64,000 bases of DNA from Granulicella mallensis (GCF_014203225.1 NZ_JACHIO010000028.1:1-64000); one strand, 5' to 3'. Positions 42,193 through 51,575 are shown, counted from the first letter of the stretch. The notes: generated from the sequence alone by a model not told the origin. Program-made: numbers and translations.

Positions 42193-42920
42193 AGCCAGGG
42201 AAGCTGAATCATTCCGTCCTTGAGCATCAGCTCCGCGAGGCGAAAGTCGTGTGGACTATCGATATCGATGACCCGGTCTTCAGGAATTTCCAGCATCGCA
42301 TGCGGCATCTCAAAGTAGCGCGGAGCTTCCGAAGTTGCGAGATAGTCGCGCCGCCACAGATAGAGCGCGCCATTGATGCGGTAGATCGCCGGGATATCCT
42401 GGCGCCTTACATAAACCTTGCCATCGGGAAAACTCTGGCGCATATAGCCGTCTTCGGCAATGTCGATGCACGCCCATCGCGGATGGAAGGATGGCTTTGA
42501 TGCGGCGACTACTCCCACGGCGTGCTCATCCTGCTCAAGTAACTGGATAGCCTTTGCAACATCTTCCGGAAGACGTGCAGGGCTGGCAGGAGAAAGCAGG
42601 AGAACACTGCCGTAACGGCAGCGTTCTATCGATTCCATTTGTGCCAATGCGTGTTGCAGAACCGGCCACATGGGAGTGTTATCTCCGGCAAGCTCCGCAG
42701 GCCGCAGAAATGGGACTTCCGCGCCATATTCGCGAGCCACCGAAAGAATCTCTTCGCTGTCGGTGGAGACGATGCACTTCGCAACCTCCGGGCATCGTTG
42801 TGCCAGCCGGATCGAATGAGCGATCAGGGGCAGCCCCGCAAGGGGGCGAATATTCTTTCCAGGCACGCCCTTCGAGCCGCCGCGAGCGGGGATCACGGCC
42901 AGTACCGGATGAATGCTCAT
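42189..42920 (-). CDS. CMP-nonulosonate synthetase (acylneuraminate cytidylyltransferase, NeuA/LegF-like)
   Basis: A 243-residue protein with VLAVIPARGGSKGVPGKNIR and LAGLPLIAHSIRLAQ, the N-terminal CTP-binding signature of CMP-sialic/legionaminic acid synthetases, then VLLLSPASPARLPEDVAKAI and FPDGKVYVRRQDIPAIYRIN. It activates the nine-carbon sugar to its CMP form. NeuB is transcribed divergently 124 bp away and the NeuC-like enzyme lies at 21756. Specificity for Neu5Ac, Leg or Pse cannot be determined from sequence alone; the LegB and PtmE neighbours favour a legionaminate-type product. Confidence 0.88.
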   Translation of the reverse strand: MSIHPVLAVIPARGGSKGVPGKNIRPLAGLPLIAHSIRLAQRCPEVAKCIVSTDSEEILSVAREYGAEVPFLRPAELAGDNTPMWPVLQHALAQMESIERCRYGSVLLLSPASPARLPEDVAKAIQLLEQDEHAVGVVAASKPSFHPRWACIDIAEDGYMRQSFPDGKVYVRRQDIPAIYRINGALYLWRRDYLATSEAPRYFEMPHAMLEIPEDRVIDIDSPHDFRLAELMLKDGMIQLPWL

Positions 42921-43044
42921 ATTGCTATCCTGCCATCTATCTCCAGGAAAAGAAATCTACCTGTTTCCCGAGTGTGTTGGGGATGTCATCAAAGTCAAGT
43001 AGGGTAGACAGGAAGCGACCTGGTCTCGAAGGAGGAGCATCGTG

Positions 43045-44130
43045 ATGCTCGGTACAGAAAACAGCATGGAGAATAAAGTCGTTTCCATTGGAGATCGCGG
43101 AGAACGCAGAGTGGGGAGAGGCGAGCCGTGTTTCATCATCGGTGAGGCCGGAGTCAATCACAACGGAAGTCTGGAGCTGGCCCGCAAGCTGGTCGATGTA
43201 GCCGTCGAGGCAGGTTGTGACGCCGTCAAATTCCAGACCTTCCAGGCGGAAAAAGTTTGTTCGCCCGTAGCCGCGAAGGCCTCCTATCAGCAGCAAACGA
43301 CGGGGACGGAAGAGTCGCAACTGGACATGGTAAGGAAGCTGGAGCTGCCCTTCACTGCCTTCCGCGAGCTTCATCAGCATTGCATCGAAAGAGGCATCCT
43401 CTTTCTGTCGACGCCTTTTGACGATGAAAGTGCGGACTTTCTTGCTGAGTTGTCTATGCCTGCGTTCAAGATTCCATCCGGCGAAATTACCAACGTTTTT
43501 TTTCTGGAACACATCGCTCGCAAAGGCCGCCCGCTGATCGTTTCGACAGGGATGGCCACACTTGAAGAGGTGGCTTTCGCTGTCGAAACCATCCGCGCAA
43601 CGGGCAATCGGCAGATGGTTCTGCTGCAATGCGTGAGTAATTACCCGGCAGAGCCACGCAGTATGAACCTGCGCGCCATGCACACCCTGGAGAAGGAGTT
43701 CGGCGTAGCCGCCGGTCTCTCAGACCATTCAGTAGGTACCGAAATCGCATTCGCCGCCGTCGCACTCGGAGCCTGTGTCATCGAGAAGCATTTCACCCTG
43801 AATAAGGATCTGCCCGGCCCGGATCATCGGGCCTCTCTGGAGCCACACGAGCTGGCGCATCTGGTAAAAGGCATTCGCAACATCGAAGCGGCTCTCGGAG
43901 ACGGCATCAAGCGTCCGGTAGCAGAGGAGCTCAACACTGCCGATGTAGCTCGCAGATCCTTGGTGGCTGCCAGGTTCATTCCCGCAGGAGCTGTGCTGAC
44001 GGTGGATATGCTGGATGTTCTGCGGCCGGGAACGGGACTTGCACCCGCCATGCGCTCCCAATTACTGGGGAGGCATACGCAGCGTGACATTGACGCAGGT
44101 ACGCTTTTAAGCCTCGATATGCTAGTGTGA
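43045..44130 (+). CDS. neuB: Nonulosonate synthase (NeuB/LegI-like)
   Basis: A 361-residue protein with PCFIIGEAGVNHNGSLELAR (the NHNG motif), DAVKFQTFQAEKVC, then IPSGEITNVFFLEHI, GLSDHSVGTEIAFAAVALGA and VIEKHFTLNKDLPGPDHRAS. The C-terminal SAF antifreeze-like domain runs from about residue 295 (DVARRSLVAARFIPAGAVLT). It condenses phosphoenolpyruvate with a ManNAc-type sugar. ATG 43045 is preferred because GGAGGAG ends 7 bases before; a GTG one codon upstream is equally in frame. It is followed by the flippase gene and is probably transcribed with it. Confidence 0.92.
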   Translation: MLGTENSMENKVVSIGDRGERRVGRGEPCFIIGEAGVNHNGSLELARKLVDVAVEAGCDAVKFQTFQAEKVCSPVAAKASYQQQTTGTEESQLDMVRKLELPFTAFRELHQHCIERGILFLSTPFDDESADFLAELSMPAFKIPSGEITNVFFLEHIARKGRPLIVSTGMATLEEVAFAVETIRATGNRQMVLLQCVSNYPAEPRSMNLRAMHTLEKEFGVAAGLSDHSVGTEIAFAAVALGACVIEKHFTLNKDLPGPDHRASLEPHELAHLVKGIRNIEAALGDGIKRPVAEELNTADVARRSLVAARFIPAGAVLTVDMLDVLRPGTGLAPAMRSQLLGRHTQRDIDAGTLLSLDMLV

Positions 44131-44150
44131 CGCAGCGCCAGGGTTCATGA

Positions 44151-45680
44151 ATGCCCGATCTTTCGCCCCAAGACATAACGCCAGTTGAAGCAGAAGTAGA
44201 AGCCCAGCCCACTCATGGCACCTTGCTGCGTTTGGCCAGGTCTTTCTCCATTTACGGCGGTGCGAACATCGGCATCCGTGCGCTCAACTTCCTTCTGGTC
44301 ATCGTCTATGCGCATTTCCTGCACCCTTCCGACTACGGCATCATTTATCTCGCCGAAATCATCGCTTCGTTCCTGGTGATCTTCGCGGGCTTATCACTGG
44401 ATAGCGCGCTCCAGCGTTTGTACTTCCAACACAACAGCGATGCTGAGGAGTTGCGCAGTTATTTAGGCAGCATCCTCCGCTTCGGGCTCGCCTGGATGAT
44501 CGTCTTCCTGGGGCTGGCGCTCATCCTGGGAGGAGCCCTTCAGGCCCGCTGGGCGACGCATTCCTCCGTGCCGTTCTATCCGTACGTCGCCATGGCCATT
44601 GCCACGGCAACAGCGATCCAGGGGGTGCAATATCGTCTGGCTGAATATCAGGCTGCACGGCGTCCGCGCGCGTACGCGCTTCTAGCGCTCCTCCTCGCCC
44701 TGCTCACCGCAGGCTGTTGCATGTATGGAGTGGTGATCCGCCGTGGCGGCGCTATCGGAATGATGCAGGGGAAGCTGGCCGCAGGTGTGATTACATTCAT
44801 CATCGCGGCGTGGAGCATGTGGCCGTTTCTAACGGCACGCTTCCAATGGAAGTTTATTCGGGAGTCCCTGTCCTTCAGCCTGCCCCTCATTCCTCACCTT
44901 GTGATGGCCAGCGGCCTGGTCGTCGCCGACCGCTTCATCCTTGAGCATTACCGAAGCTTGAGTGACGTGGGCGTCTATTCTCTTGCCTACACCTTTGGAA
45001 TGGTCATGTATCTTGTGACACAGTCGCTCTCGCAGGCGTGGCTTCCCATGTTCTTCGATCTGGCGGCAGACCGGGAAAAGAACCGCCAGATGCTGGGTCG
45101 CATCTGCTCCGGTCTGGCGGTCTTTCTCGCTGCCGTTGCCTGTGCAGGAATACTGCTCTCGCCCCTGTTCATCAACGTTTTTCTTGACCATCGCTATCAA
45201 GCCGCAGCACGTATTGTGCCTCTGGTCGTCATGGGCTATTTGTTCCATGCTTTGTTTTCTCTCTTCGATCTTTCGATCCTGCAGGCAAAACGCACATCCT
45301 CTGTTTTCATCGTCAGCCTGTTGGCATTCTCTGTGAACGTGGCCCTGAACTTCGCCATGATTCCGCGATGGGGAATTTACGGAGCAGCCTGGGCAACGAC
45401 CATTGCCTATGCAGTCGAGGCCGCAGGCGCGTTTCTATTGGCCCAACGCCTCTTCTCGCTGCCTTATCGTCTGCCGGAGATGATGGCCGGGCTTGCTATC
45501 GCCGGCGGAGCACTCTGGCTGACGCAGATGGGGTGGGCGCCAAAAGGGCAGGGGGCTTTGCTGATTACTGCTCTGGTTCCGGCTCTCGGCCTGCTCGCGC
45601 TCCTCGGCAGGAGCGATCTGCAGAACGCGCTTACGGCCATGCGAGGTACACGAAAAAGTGGTTCCACTACGATGTCTTAA
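44151..45680 (+). CDS. Wzx-like polysaccharide flippase
   Basis: A 509-residue protein with about 12-14 membrane helices of the PST/MVF superfamily. The N-terminal FSIYGGANIGIRALNFLLVI and FLHPSDYGIIYLAEIIASFL are typical, as are the paired RFILEHYRSLSDVGVYSLAYTF-like loop and AWATTIAYAVEAAGAFLLAQ near the C-terminus. It moves undecaprenyl-linked repeat units across the cytoplasmic membrane. It starts 20 bp after neuB and is the last plus-strand gene of the polysaccharide locus; the next gene, the TonB-type receptor, is convergent. Confidence 0.9.
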   Translation: MPDLSPQDITPVEAEVEAQPTHGTLLRLARSFSIYGGANIGIRALNFLLVIVYAHFLHPSDYGIIYLAEIIASFLVIFAGLSLDSALQRLYFQHNSDAEELRSYLGSILRFGLAWMIVFLGLALILGGALQARWATHSSVPFYPYVAMAIATATAIQGVQYRLAEYQAARRPRAYALLALLLALLTAGCCMYGVVIRRGGAIGMMQGKLAAGVITFIIAAWSMWPFLTARFQWKFIRESLSFSLPLIPHLVMASGLVVADRFILEHYRSLSDVGVYSLAYTFGMVMYLVTQSLSQAWLPMFFDLAADREKNRQMLGRICSGLAVFLAAVACAGILLSPLFINVFLDHRYQAAARIVPLVVMGYLFHALFSLFDLSILQAKRTSSVFIVSLLAFSVNVALNFAMIPRWGIYGAAWATTIAYAVEAAGAFLLAQRLFSLPYRLPEMMAGLAIAGGALWLTQMGWAPKGQGALLITALVPALGLLALLGRSDLQNALTAMRGTRKSGSTTMS

Positions 45681-46005
45681 ATCAAATCAGCACACGACGA
45701 CGGTCACCGGTACATCTCTATACAGACAGATTGCAGATGAATTCATTGAAGCCTTCTAAATGTTGTCATTCCTTTTCCGGCTCTCCTGAATCCTTGCAAT
45801 ACCTAATAATCTGACTCCGTCTACGACTCTCTTTGTGCAATCGGTGATATCGCTGCCCGTGGTTCCGAACAGTGGCGTGCACATGACAGAGCAATGCAGG
45901 ACACCCGCATAGACGTACGACTGACGTTGCGGAAGCGAACGTCAGTCGTACGTTGGAGTGATCCCGCATTCTCGTTGGGCTAAACACCGAGACAAAATTC
46001 AAGCC
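45681..46005. terminator. Intergenic region with strong hairpin (45913-45953)
   Basis: The 325-bp gap between the convergent flippase and TonB-receptor genes contains no gene. Its main feature is a perfect 16-bp inverted repeat, ACGTACGACTGACGTT (45913-45928) and AACGTCAGTCGTACGT (45938-45953), with a 9-base loop. No T-run follows on either strand, so it is not a textbook intrinsic terminator. It could still end transcription from both sides, or be a binding site or mobile-element trace. Confidence 0.5.
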
Positions 46006-49000
46006 TTACCAAAGAAGCTTCGCTCCCAACTGAACCTGTCTTGGATCATTGGTCTGCCCGTTAGTCTTGTTAATCGTTCCGAAGCCCGGGTCTGTTGGAT
46101 TGTTGTCGTAACCCCCGGTAAAAACCGGATGGTTTGGCGCGTTGAAGACCTCCAGGCGAAGCTGAAGACGGACTCGGTCATAGATTGCAAAATTTTTGGA
46201 AAGGTTTACGTCCAAGTCCGAAGTCCCGGGGTTCCGAATGCCGGAGTAGATAATGTTTTGCGTTGCGCCGTACTGAGGATTCACGATGAAGTTGTAGTGC
46301 CCACCGCAATTGGCCTGGATCGGCGTCAACAAGTAGGAACCATCGTTCTGCTCGACGTATTGAGCAGCACAGGGCTTCACTCCGCGAATGGAATTTGGAA
46401 TGGTCGGGTCGGAGTGTCTCGGAACCCAGGCATCGGACAGATACATGGTGCTTCCGTTCAATTGCCACGGGAAGCCCGACTGATATTTATAAAGCGCCGC
46501 AAGCTCCCAGCCGCCGATCGCTTCATCCAGTATGCGATTCATGTTGCCCCCGAAATACTTGCCACGGCCAACAGGCAGGAGCCAGACGCCTGAAAGTGTA
46601 ATCCCGTGCGTATAGTCGTTCCCGTCAATGCTGCGAGCGGGAATGCGATAGGTCTGATCGGCGTAGCCACCCGAGTCCATGGTCTTCGACCAGGTGTACG
46701 TAGCGTGCACGGTCAGGAACTTGTCCCACTGATGCATGGCCGTCACCTGCATGGCGTTGTACCAGGACCTGCCGTTATTCAGTTGATACTCCTGAATGTC
46801 CGTAAACGCAGGGAAGGGGCGAGTGAGTTGGATGGCCTGGATGGTTGGAGAGGAGTAATAGCCTGTTCCCTGAAATGGTGCAATGTTATAGAAAGGGTTC
46901 GTTACATAACTACCGGGGCCGCTGTTGCAATTGGCGGGGTTCCCACCGTACAAAATGTTGCAGTTCTCAAAGGCCGCCGTCGGGATGCGGTTGATATTGT
47001 CATTGCTATCGTTGTGATAGGTCCTGCTCCCGACGTAGTTGAGCTGGAACATGTCGCTCTTCAGGAATCGGTGTTGGACACCAATGGAAAACGACTGATA
47101 CTGAGGTGTTTTGTAATGCGGGTTGATGAAATATGGCCCCTGACCGAGGGCGGTGAGATATCCCAGCGAAGCCCCGGTCGGCTGAATGATCGTCGGATAT
47201 GGATTCGAAAGATTCGGCCCTGTCGGTGTTTTCCCACCATCGAACGATGAGATGTAGGAAGTACTGGCTGAAAAACCATATTGGTTCGGACCAGGAGCCA
47301 CGTTCCGGTACATGATCCCAAAGCCGCCCTCTAAGGTCGTGCGTTCATCGAGCCGGTACGTGAAACCAAATCTGGGCTGGACATCGTTTTTCACAAGGGC
47401 ATAGAAGGCGCGAGGATTTCCGTCGACCCCCAGAAAGGTCAATCCACCCTTCAGGGGGCCCCCATTCGGCAGCAAGCCCGGATTCACCTGAGAGTTGACC
47501 GGATTGACCACGTTCGTGTCGAAGATATAGTCCGCCCGGTTATGACGTTCGATCGGCGGCGCGTTCAGGTCATACCTGATTCCAAGGTTCAGTGTGAGCC
47601 GCGACGTGACCTTCCAGTCGTCCTGAACGAACGGCGCATAGTAGTGCTGAGATTCGAACGTGTTTGGATTTAGGCTGATACTCCCACCGTCCGCTGTGCC
47701 CAACAGAAACGAGGCGACCGAGTTGCCACTGGCCGGGTCGCCCGTGGTGTAGCTTTGCTGTGTCCAGGTGCGACCGGTGCTGAGAGACATGCCACCCTGT
47801 ACGCTGCGTGTGCTGTTCTGGAGAATCCGCCAATCCAGTCCGGCATGGATTGCGTGCTTCCCTTTGATCCACGTCACACTTGGCAGCATGGCCAGGGAAT
47901 TACCGATGGCCTTTTGCCCGCCCGAGCTACCCAACGAAGTGAAATTGTCGCCAAATTGGATAGAAGGAAAGTAGTTCGCATAGCCTCCGAGCCCGGAAGC
48001 AAGAGTCGCAGGGAACCCGAGCGATGTAATGTCGAAACCTGCTGGACCTGTGTTTTCGATGTTGACGCGAACGATACCCGACGCTTTGAAGTCGAACAGC
48101 AGGTTCGGAGCGAAGGTGTGGACCCAATCCGCGTACAACGTATTGACGCGCTCAGCGTGAGGAAATTCACCTTCGGCCGGAGCGCCATAAAGGCCGTTTT
48201 GCGATTGCGTTTCAAACCGCTCCCAAAATCCGTAGCGCAGGCTCACACGATCTTTCCCGGAGATGTTTTGATCGATCTTGGCCAGAAAGTTCCTATAGGT
48301 ATCCACCAGCGGCACGGGGGTTTCATAGTTGTTATTCCATGGATTCAAGCCTGCCGTCGGCGCAGTATTGGGCTTGGGGTAGTACGAAAGGATCTTCAGC
48401 GCAACAGGGTCGAGACGCGATGCCGGGATGATGTTTCCGGGAAACGGATCGCGAACCAGAACACCCGACGCATTGGCGTGCAGTGTCAGCGGATCGTAGA
48501 TGATCTCCGGCTTATAAGACTGGGTGTTTGGGTCATAGTAGGTCAGATTGCTAAAGTCGCCGGTAAGCCATTGAGGTTCGGGCACGCTGGTGGTCATCGT
48601 CCCCGGATCGGTACTTGACCAGTTTTCGAACGCAAGCGTAAAAAACGTCTTATCGCGGCCGTTGTAGAGCTTCGGGAGTACGACAGGGCCATCCAGTTCA
48701 GCGCCATACTGGTTTCGCGTTTGGGGCGGCGTGGGATTGTGGTAGTAGTCGTTCTGCCAGGTGTTTGCATCGAGGAAAGTTCTGCGGGCATATTCATACA
48801 CGCTTCCATGCAACTGGTTGGTTCCGGTTTTCAGCGTCATATCGACGGCGCCGCCGGAGGCGCGGCCATACATAGCGTTGTAAGGATTGGTGATGATCTT
48901 GAATTCGGCAACGGCCGAGGCAGGTGCAATATATCCGATCTGCCCGTTTGTAGCTTGGTAGGCATCTCCCCGAGCGGCTTCGTTGGATACGCCGTCCAGG

Positions 49001-49641
49001 AGAATCTCGTTGTTACCCTGGCCACCACCGTTGATCGACAGTGTGGCCTGGACGTCATCGAAAGGCCGCATGGCATGCGGAGCGGCTCCCAGGGTCGCGC
49101 CGGCACTGAGACCGAGAAGTGCCATTGGGTTGCTGCCGTTGAGAGGAAGCTCCGACACCCGGGTACTCTCGACAACCTCTCCGACATCGCCACTGCCCGC
49201 CAGCAGAGCTTCATCCGTCCGCACCGTTACCGTTTCGGTTACGGAACCCACCACCAGCGCAAAATTGATAGTCGCGGTCTGCCCCACCTGTAGGGTGATC
49301 TCGGTGTGTACCTCCTGGCTAAATCCTTGCGCCTCCGCCGAAACGCTGTACAGACCTGGGCGCAGGTAGGGCACGGTGTAGTCTCCACTGTGAGTCGTTA
49401 CTGTGTTAACGACCACTTTCGTGTCCTGATTCGTTACGCTGATCTTTGCCTTTGCTATGGCTGCGCCGGATGAATCCGTGACACGGCCTGTAAACTCCTG
49501 GGCAAACGATGTGGCGCCGGACAAGAGAAGAAAAACGATGCAGATGAGACGAAGCAGATTCGTGACTGCAGTGCGTTTGGTGGAAATGCCGGCATTACCA
49601 AAGGTGTTCATCGCAGTTCTGCTCAAAATAGGTTGAAGCAT
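46006..49641 (-). CDS. Oar-like TonB-dependent receptor with carboxypeptidase-regulatory domain
   Basis: A 1211-residue outer-membrane protein. A signal sequence (LLRLICIVFLLLSGATSFAQ) is followed by a carboxypeptidase-regulatory-like domain (EFTGRVTDSSGAAIAKAKIS to about residue 110), a plug region (TETVTVRTDEALLAGSGDVG, PFDDVQATLSINGGGQGNNE, ILLDGVSN) and a long C-terminal beta-barrel ending VQLGAKLLW with a terminal aromatic residue. This architecture is abundant in acidobacteria. The substrate is probably an oligosaccharide or peptide but is not identifiable. I chose ATG 49641 because GAGAGGA lies 8 bases upstream; an upstream in-frame ATG at 49713 would put 24 residues before it and hide the signal sequence. 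Confidence 0.9.
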   Translation of the reverse strand: MLQPILSRTAMNTFGNAGISTKRTAVTNLLRLICIVFLLLSGATSFAQEFTGRVTDSSGAAIAKAKISVTNQDTKVVVNTVTTHSGDYTVPYLRPGLYSVSAEAQGFSQEVHTEITLQVGQTATINFALVVGSVTETVTVRTDEALLAGSGDVGEVVESTRVSELPLNGSNPMALLGLSAGATLGAAPHAMRPFDDVQATLSINGGGQGNNEILLDGVSNEAARGDAYQATNGQIGYIAPASAVAEFKIITNPYNAMYGRASGGAVDMTLKTGTNQLHGSVYEYARRTFLDANTWQNDYYHNPTPPQTRNQYGAELDGPVVLPKLYNGRDKTFFTLAFENWSSTDPGTMTTSVPEPQWLTGDFSNLTYYDPNTQSYKPEIIYDPLTLHANASGVLVRDPFPGNIIPASRLDPVALKILSYYPKPNTAPTAGLNPWNNNYETPVPLVDTYRNFLAKIDQNISGKDRVSLRYGFWERFETQSQNGLYGAPAEGEFPHAERVNTLYADWVHTFAPNLLFDFKASGIVRVNIENTGPAGFDITSLGFPATLASGLGGYANYFPSIQFGDNFTSLGSSGGQKAIGNSLAMLPSVTWIKGKHAIHAGLDWRILQNSTRSVQGGMSLSTGRTWTQQSYTTGDPASGNSVASFLLGTADGGSISLNPNTFESQHYYAPFVQDDWKVTSRLTLNLGIRYDLNAPPIERHNRADYIFDTNVVNPVNSQVNPGLLPNGGPLKGGLTFLGVDGNPRAFYALVKNDVQPRFGFTYRLDERTTLEGGFGIMYRNVAPGPNQYGFSASTSYISSFDGGKTPTGPNLSNPYPTIIQPTGASLGYLTALGQGPYFINPHYKTPQYQSFSIGVQHRFLKSDMFQLNYVGSRTYHNDSNDNINRIPTAAFENCNILYGGNPANCNSGPGSYVTNPFYNIAPFQGTGYYSSPTIQAIQLTRPFPAFTDIQEYQLNNGRSWYNAMQVTAMHQWDKFLTVHATYTWSKTMDSGGYADQTYRIPARSIDGNDYTHGITLSGVWLLPVGRGKYFGGNMNRILDEAIGGWELAALYKYQSGFPWQLNGSTMYLSDAWVPRHSDPTIPNSIRGVKPCAAQYVEQNDGSYLLTPIQANCGGHYNFIVNPQYGATQNIIYSGIRNPGTSDLDVNLSKNFAIYDRVRLQLRLEVFNAPNHPVFTGGYDNNPTDPGFGTINKTNGQTNDPRQVQLGAKLLW

Positions 49642-49802
49642 CAATAGATCCTCTCGATTCCGGGCACACTCAGGAGACTTATTACCCGCGCAAAAGACGG
49701 GATACGAGTTCACGTAGCTCGCAGCCAGACTGTTACCTCTCTTGGCGGAGATGTTGGGGTTGCTGATCAGAATATGGTTTGCTTCGCGGCCGTGACTGCA
49801 TT

Positions 49803-50099
49803 TTGATTTGGAATTTCTATAGGCACTTCTTGTTTGGCATTAAATTTCATCAATAAAATAGATGTTTTCCTTGCGAGATTGGAAGGTAAACGCGTGTACC
49901 AATCTCTGTCAAGATGTAATTTGCGATGCGCCATGATTTGTATTTGTATTTATTCGACGAGGTTGAGCCCATTGATTTGGAATTTCTATAGGCACTTCTT
50001 GTTTGGTATTGAATTTCATGGATAAAAGAAATGTTTCCCTTGTGAAGGTTGGAAGGTGAGCGCGCATGCCAATCTCTGTCAAGATGTAATTTGCGATGC
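49803..50099. repeat. Imperfect 127-bp direct repeat upstream of the TonB receptor
   Basis: Two copies of one sequence lie in tandem, at 49803-49929 and 49972-50099, separated by 42 bp. Both begin TTGATTTGGAATTTCTATAG and end AATCTCTGTCAAGATGTAAT followed by TTGCGATGC. By eye the similarity is high (estimated around 85 percent), with a more divergent middle. The 42-bp spacer is unrelated. They lie between the receptor gene and the region around 50,100-50,590. No coding frame runs through both copies. They may be a duplicated regulatory region or the ends of a decayed mobile element. Confidence 0.7.
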
Positions 50100-50297
50100 T
50101 GCTATGGGAACGATATGCCCGCGATCCCTCCCGGACCGTTCGATCCAGATTCAGCAGAGTTTTCATCGAAGGGAACTCAGAATAGGCGCGAATCAGGCAT
50201 GGGGCAGGCCTGCCAAAACAGAGAGATCGAAATGTCGGGACAGGCCAGGGAAAGTCTTCCAGCAATAACGGGCAGTCGCGACACAGAGGAGGTTCTC

Positions 50298-50393
50298 ATG
50301 AGAAACGTACGGCTGCTCGGAACCCCGGTTTTGACCTCTAGCAATCAGACGATCGGGGGAACATCATTCGTTGGGTGGAGGTTAGGGCGATGA
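50298..50393 (+). CDS. Possible 31-residue peptide, unsupported function
   Basis: ATG 50298 has a good ribosome site (GAGGAGG, about 7 bases upstream) and a short frame starting MRNVRLLGTPVLTSS and ending FVGWRLGR. No homology, signal peptide or neighbours support a role. The surrounding region 50,100-50,590 otherwise holds no convincing gene; it may contain degraded sequence of a mobile element, and I list this frame mainly because of its ribosome site. Confidence 0.2.
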   Translation: MRNVRLLGTPVLTSSNQTIGGTSFVGWRLGR

Positions 50394-50591
50394 CAGGGGA
50401 TTTGAATGACCATCCAGCGGCGCTGTCACGTCCGCAGTTCGAATGCGTATTCACGGTCAAGCCTATTGGCGCTACGTTGTAGAGCACGCAACAGACATGG
50501 CTCATACCAGGGTTCTACGAGTTCAAGATCCCGTTGGTCTCGCCCCTTCGATCACTATCTCTGTGACTTTATTGCTGGCCTCGCGCCTGGT

Positions 50592-50978
50592 CTATAGCAG
50601 TTTGATGAGCGCTTCGAGTTCCTGTTCCAGCACGGTCGCAACCTGAGCGGAAGTGGTGTTGGGTCCAACAGGCACGGTCATCACGACGACACTGCCGCCA
50701 AGCGGTTTGGGCATAACGCGGATGTAGGCACCACCCCGTTTTCCATTGGCCATTTCACGCAAGTAATCGACGGTCAATGTGGACTCATTCGCAAAAAGTT
50801 CCATATCAAACGCATCGCCGCCTTTTGTGACGTGGAAGGTGGTTTCATGCGCACGCTCAACTTTGTCTGCGAAGACAGGCGCCCACAGAGGAATGAGAGA
50901 GATATCTGCCAGCTTCACGTAGATGAGCTTTGGCTCAAAGTCGGATTCAATCGCGCGTGTGACTGTTTGGGTGGACAT
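50592..50978 (-). CDS. SRPBCC-like small protein, function unknown
   Basis: A 128-residue soluble protein starting MSTQTVTRAIESDFEPKLIY. The middle (FHVTKGGDAFDMELFANEST) and the C-terminal helix (QVATVLEQELEALIKLL) fit the helix-grip SRPBCC/START fold by shape, but no motif is specific. No ribosome site is strong at ATG 50978. It is divergent to the cupin-DoxX-P460 group and shares its upstream region with the palindromes at 51063-51108. It might serve in the same response. Function unknown. Confidence 0.55.
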   Translation of the reverse strand: MSTQTVTRAIESDFEPKLIYVKLADISLIPLWAPVFADKVERAHETTFHVTKGGDAFDMELFANESTLTVDYLREMANGKRGGAYIRVMPKPLGGSVVVMTVPVGPNTTSAQVATVLEQELEALIKLL

Positions 50979-51062
50979 AGGGAGTTAGACGAACCGCAGG
51001 TCTTTCGTGATGCCCCTCGATGACGAGAATTCGACCCAGATGATTTTCTTAAGCACTCTGTC

Positions 51063-51108
51063 AGGTGGACTAGTCCACCTTCGCATTATGGACCTTTGCT
51101 ATGGTCCA
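51063..51108. promoter_or_regulatory. Palindromic operator candidates upstream of the cupin gene
   Basis: AGGTGGACTAGTCCACCT (51063-51080) is a perfect 18-bp palindrome. Just after it, TGGACC (51089-51094) and GGTCCA (51103-51108) form a second inverted pair with an 8-base spacer. Both share the TGGAC...GTCCA core, so one dimeric regulator may bind both. The pair sits in the 165-bp gap between divergent genes. A matching regulator gene is not visible in the window. Confidence 0.6.
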
Positions 51109-51143
51109 CATGAAGCCTAGTGTTGTTGCAGGGAGATAGACCG

Positions 51144-51575
51144 ATGCAAACAAGATTGGCAGCACAACGTAGGACAAACTCAAGATTGATATGGGTGCTG
51201 GCGGTTCTCATCTCCAGCATCCTGGTGCCAACCAGCACGCTGATGGCGCAGGAGACGATCACACCGCTTATAACGAAGGACCTGGCAGGACATCCTGGTG
51301 AGCAGGTTCTGATGTATACCGTAGATTTTCCTCCGGGCTTTGCGAGCCCTATCCATCGCCACAATGCGCAGGTGTCGGTTTACGTGCTGGAGGGCTCCGT
51401 GGTGATGCAGGTGAGAGGGCAAAAAGAACTCACGCTAGGGCCAGGCCAGATCTTTTACGAAGATCCCAACGATATTCATGTGGTTAGCCGGAATGCAAGT
51501 AGTACAAAGCCGGCAAAATTTCTTGTGCTCCTGATTAACAAAAAAGGCTCTCCACTCGTGATTCCAGTGAAGTAG
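51144..51575 (+). CDS. Secreted cupin-domain protein
   Basis: A 143-residue protein. A signal sequence (RLIWVLAVLISSILVPTSTL, cleavage near MAQ) is followed by one cupin barrel: FASPIHRHNAQVSVYVLEGS has the HxH metal motif (His 71 and 73) and EGSVVMQVRGQ, then LGPGQIFYEDPNDIHVV with a third His. ATG 51144 has GGGAG at a good distance, 24 bases after an in-frame upstream ATG that lacks one. It begins a group with the DoxX and cytochrome P460 genes. A small ligand-binding or oxidoreductive role in the periplasm is likely; no specific reaction can be named. Confidence 0.8.
   Translation: MQTRLAAQRRTNSRLIWVLAVLISSILVPTSTLMAQETITPLITKDLAGHPGEQVLMYTVDFPPGFASPIHRHNAQVSVYVLEGSVVMQVRGQKELTLGPGQIFYEDPNDIHVVSRNASSTKPAKFLVLLINKKGSPLVIPVK

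Noticed and set aside
49909-50265. Minus-strand frame of 118 codons through the second repeat copy
   Set aside because: It has no homology or ribosome site, and the first repeat copy has stops in the matching frame, so the frame is not conserved between the copies.
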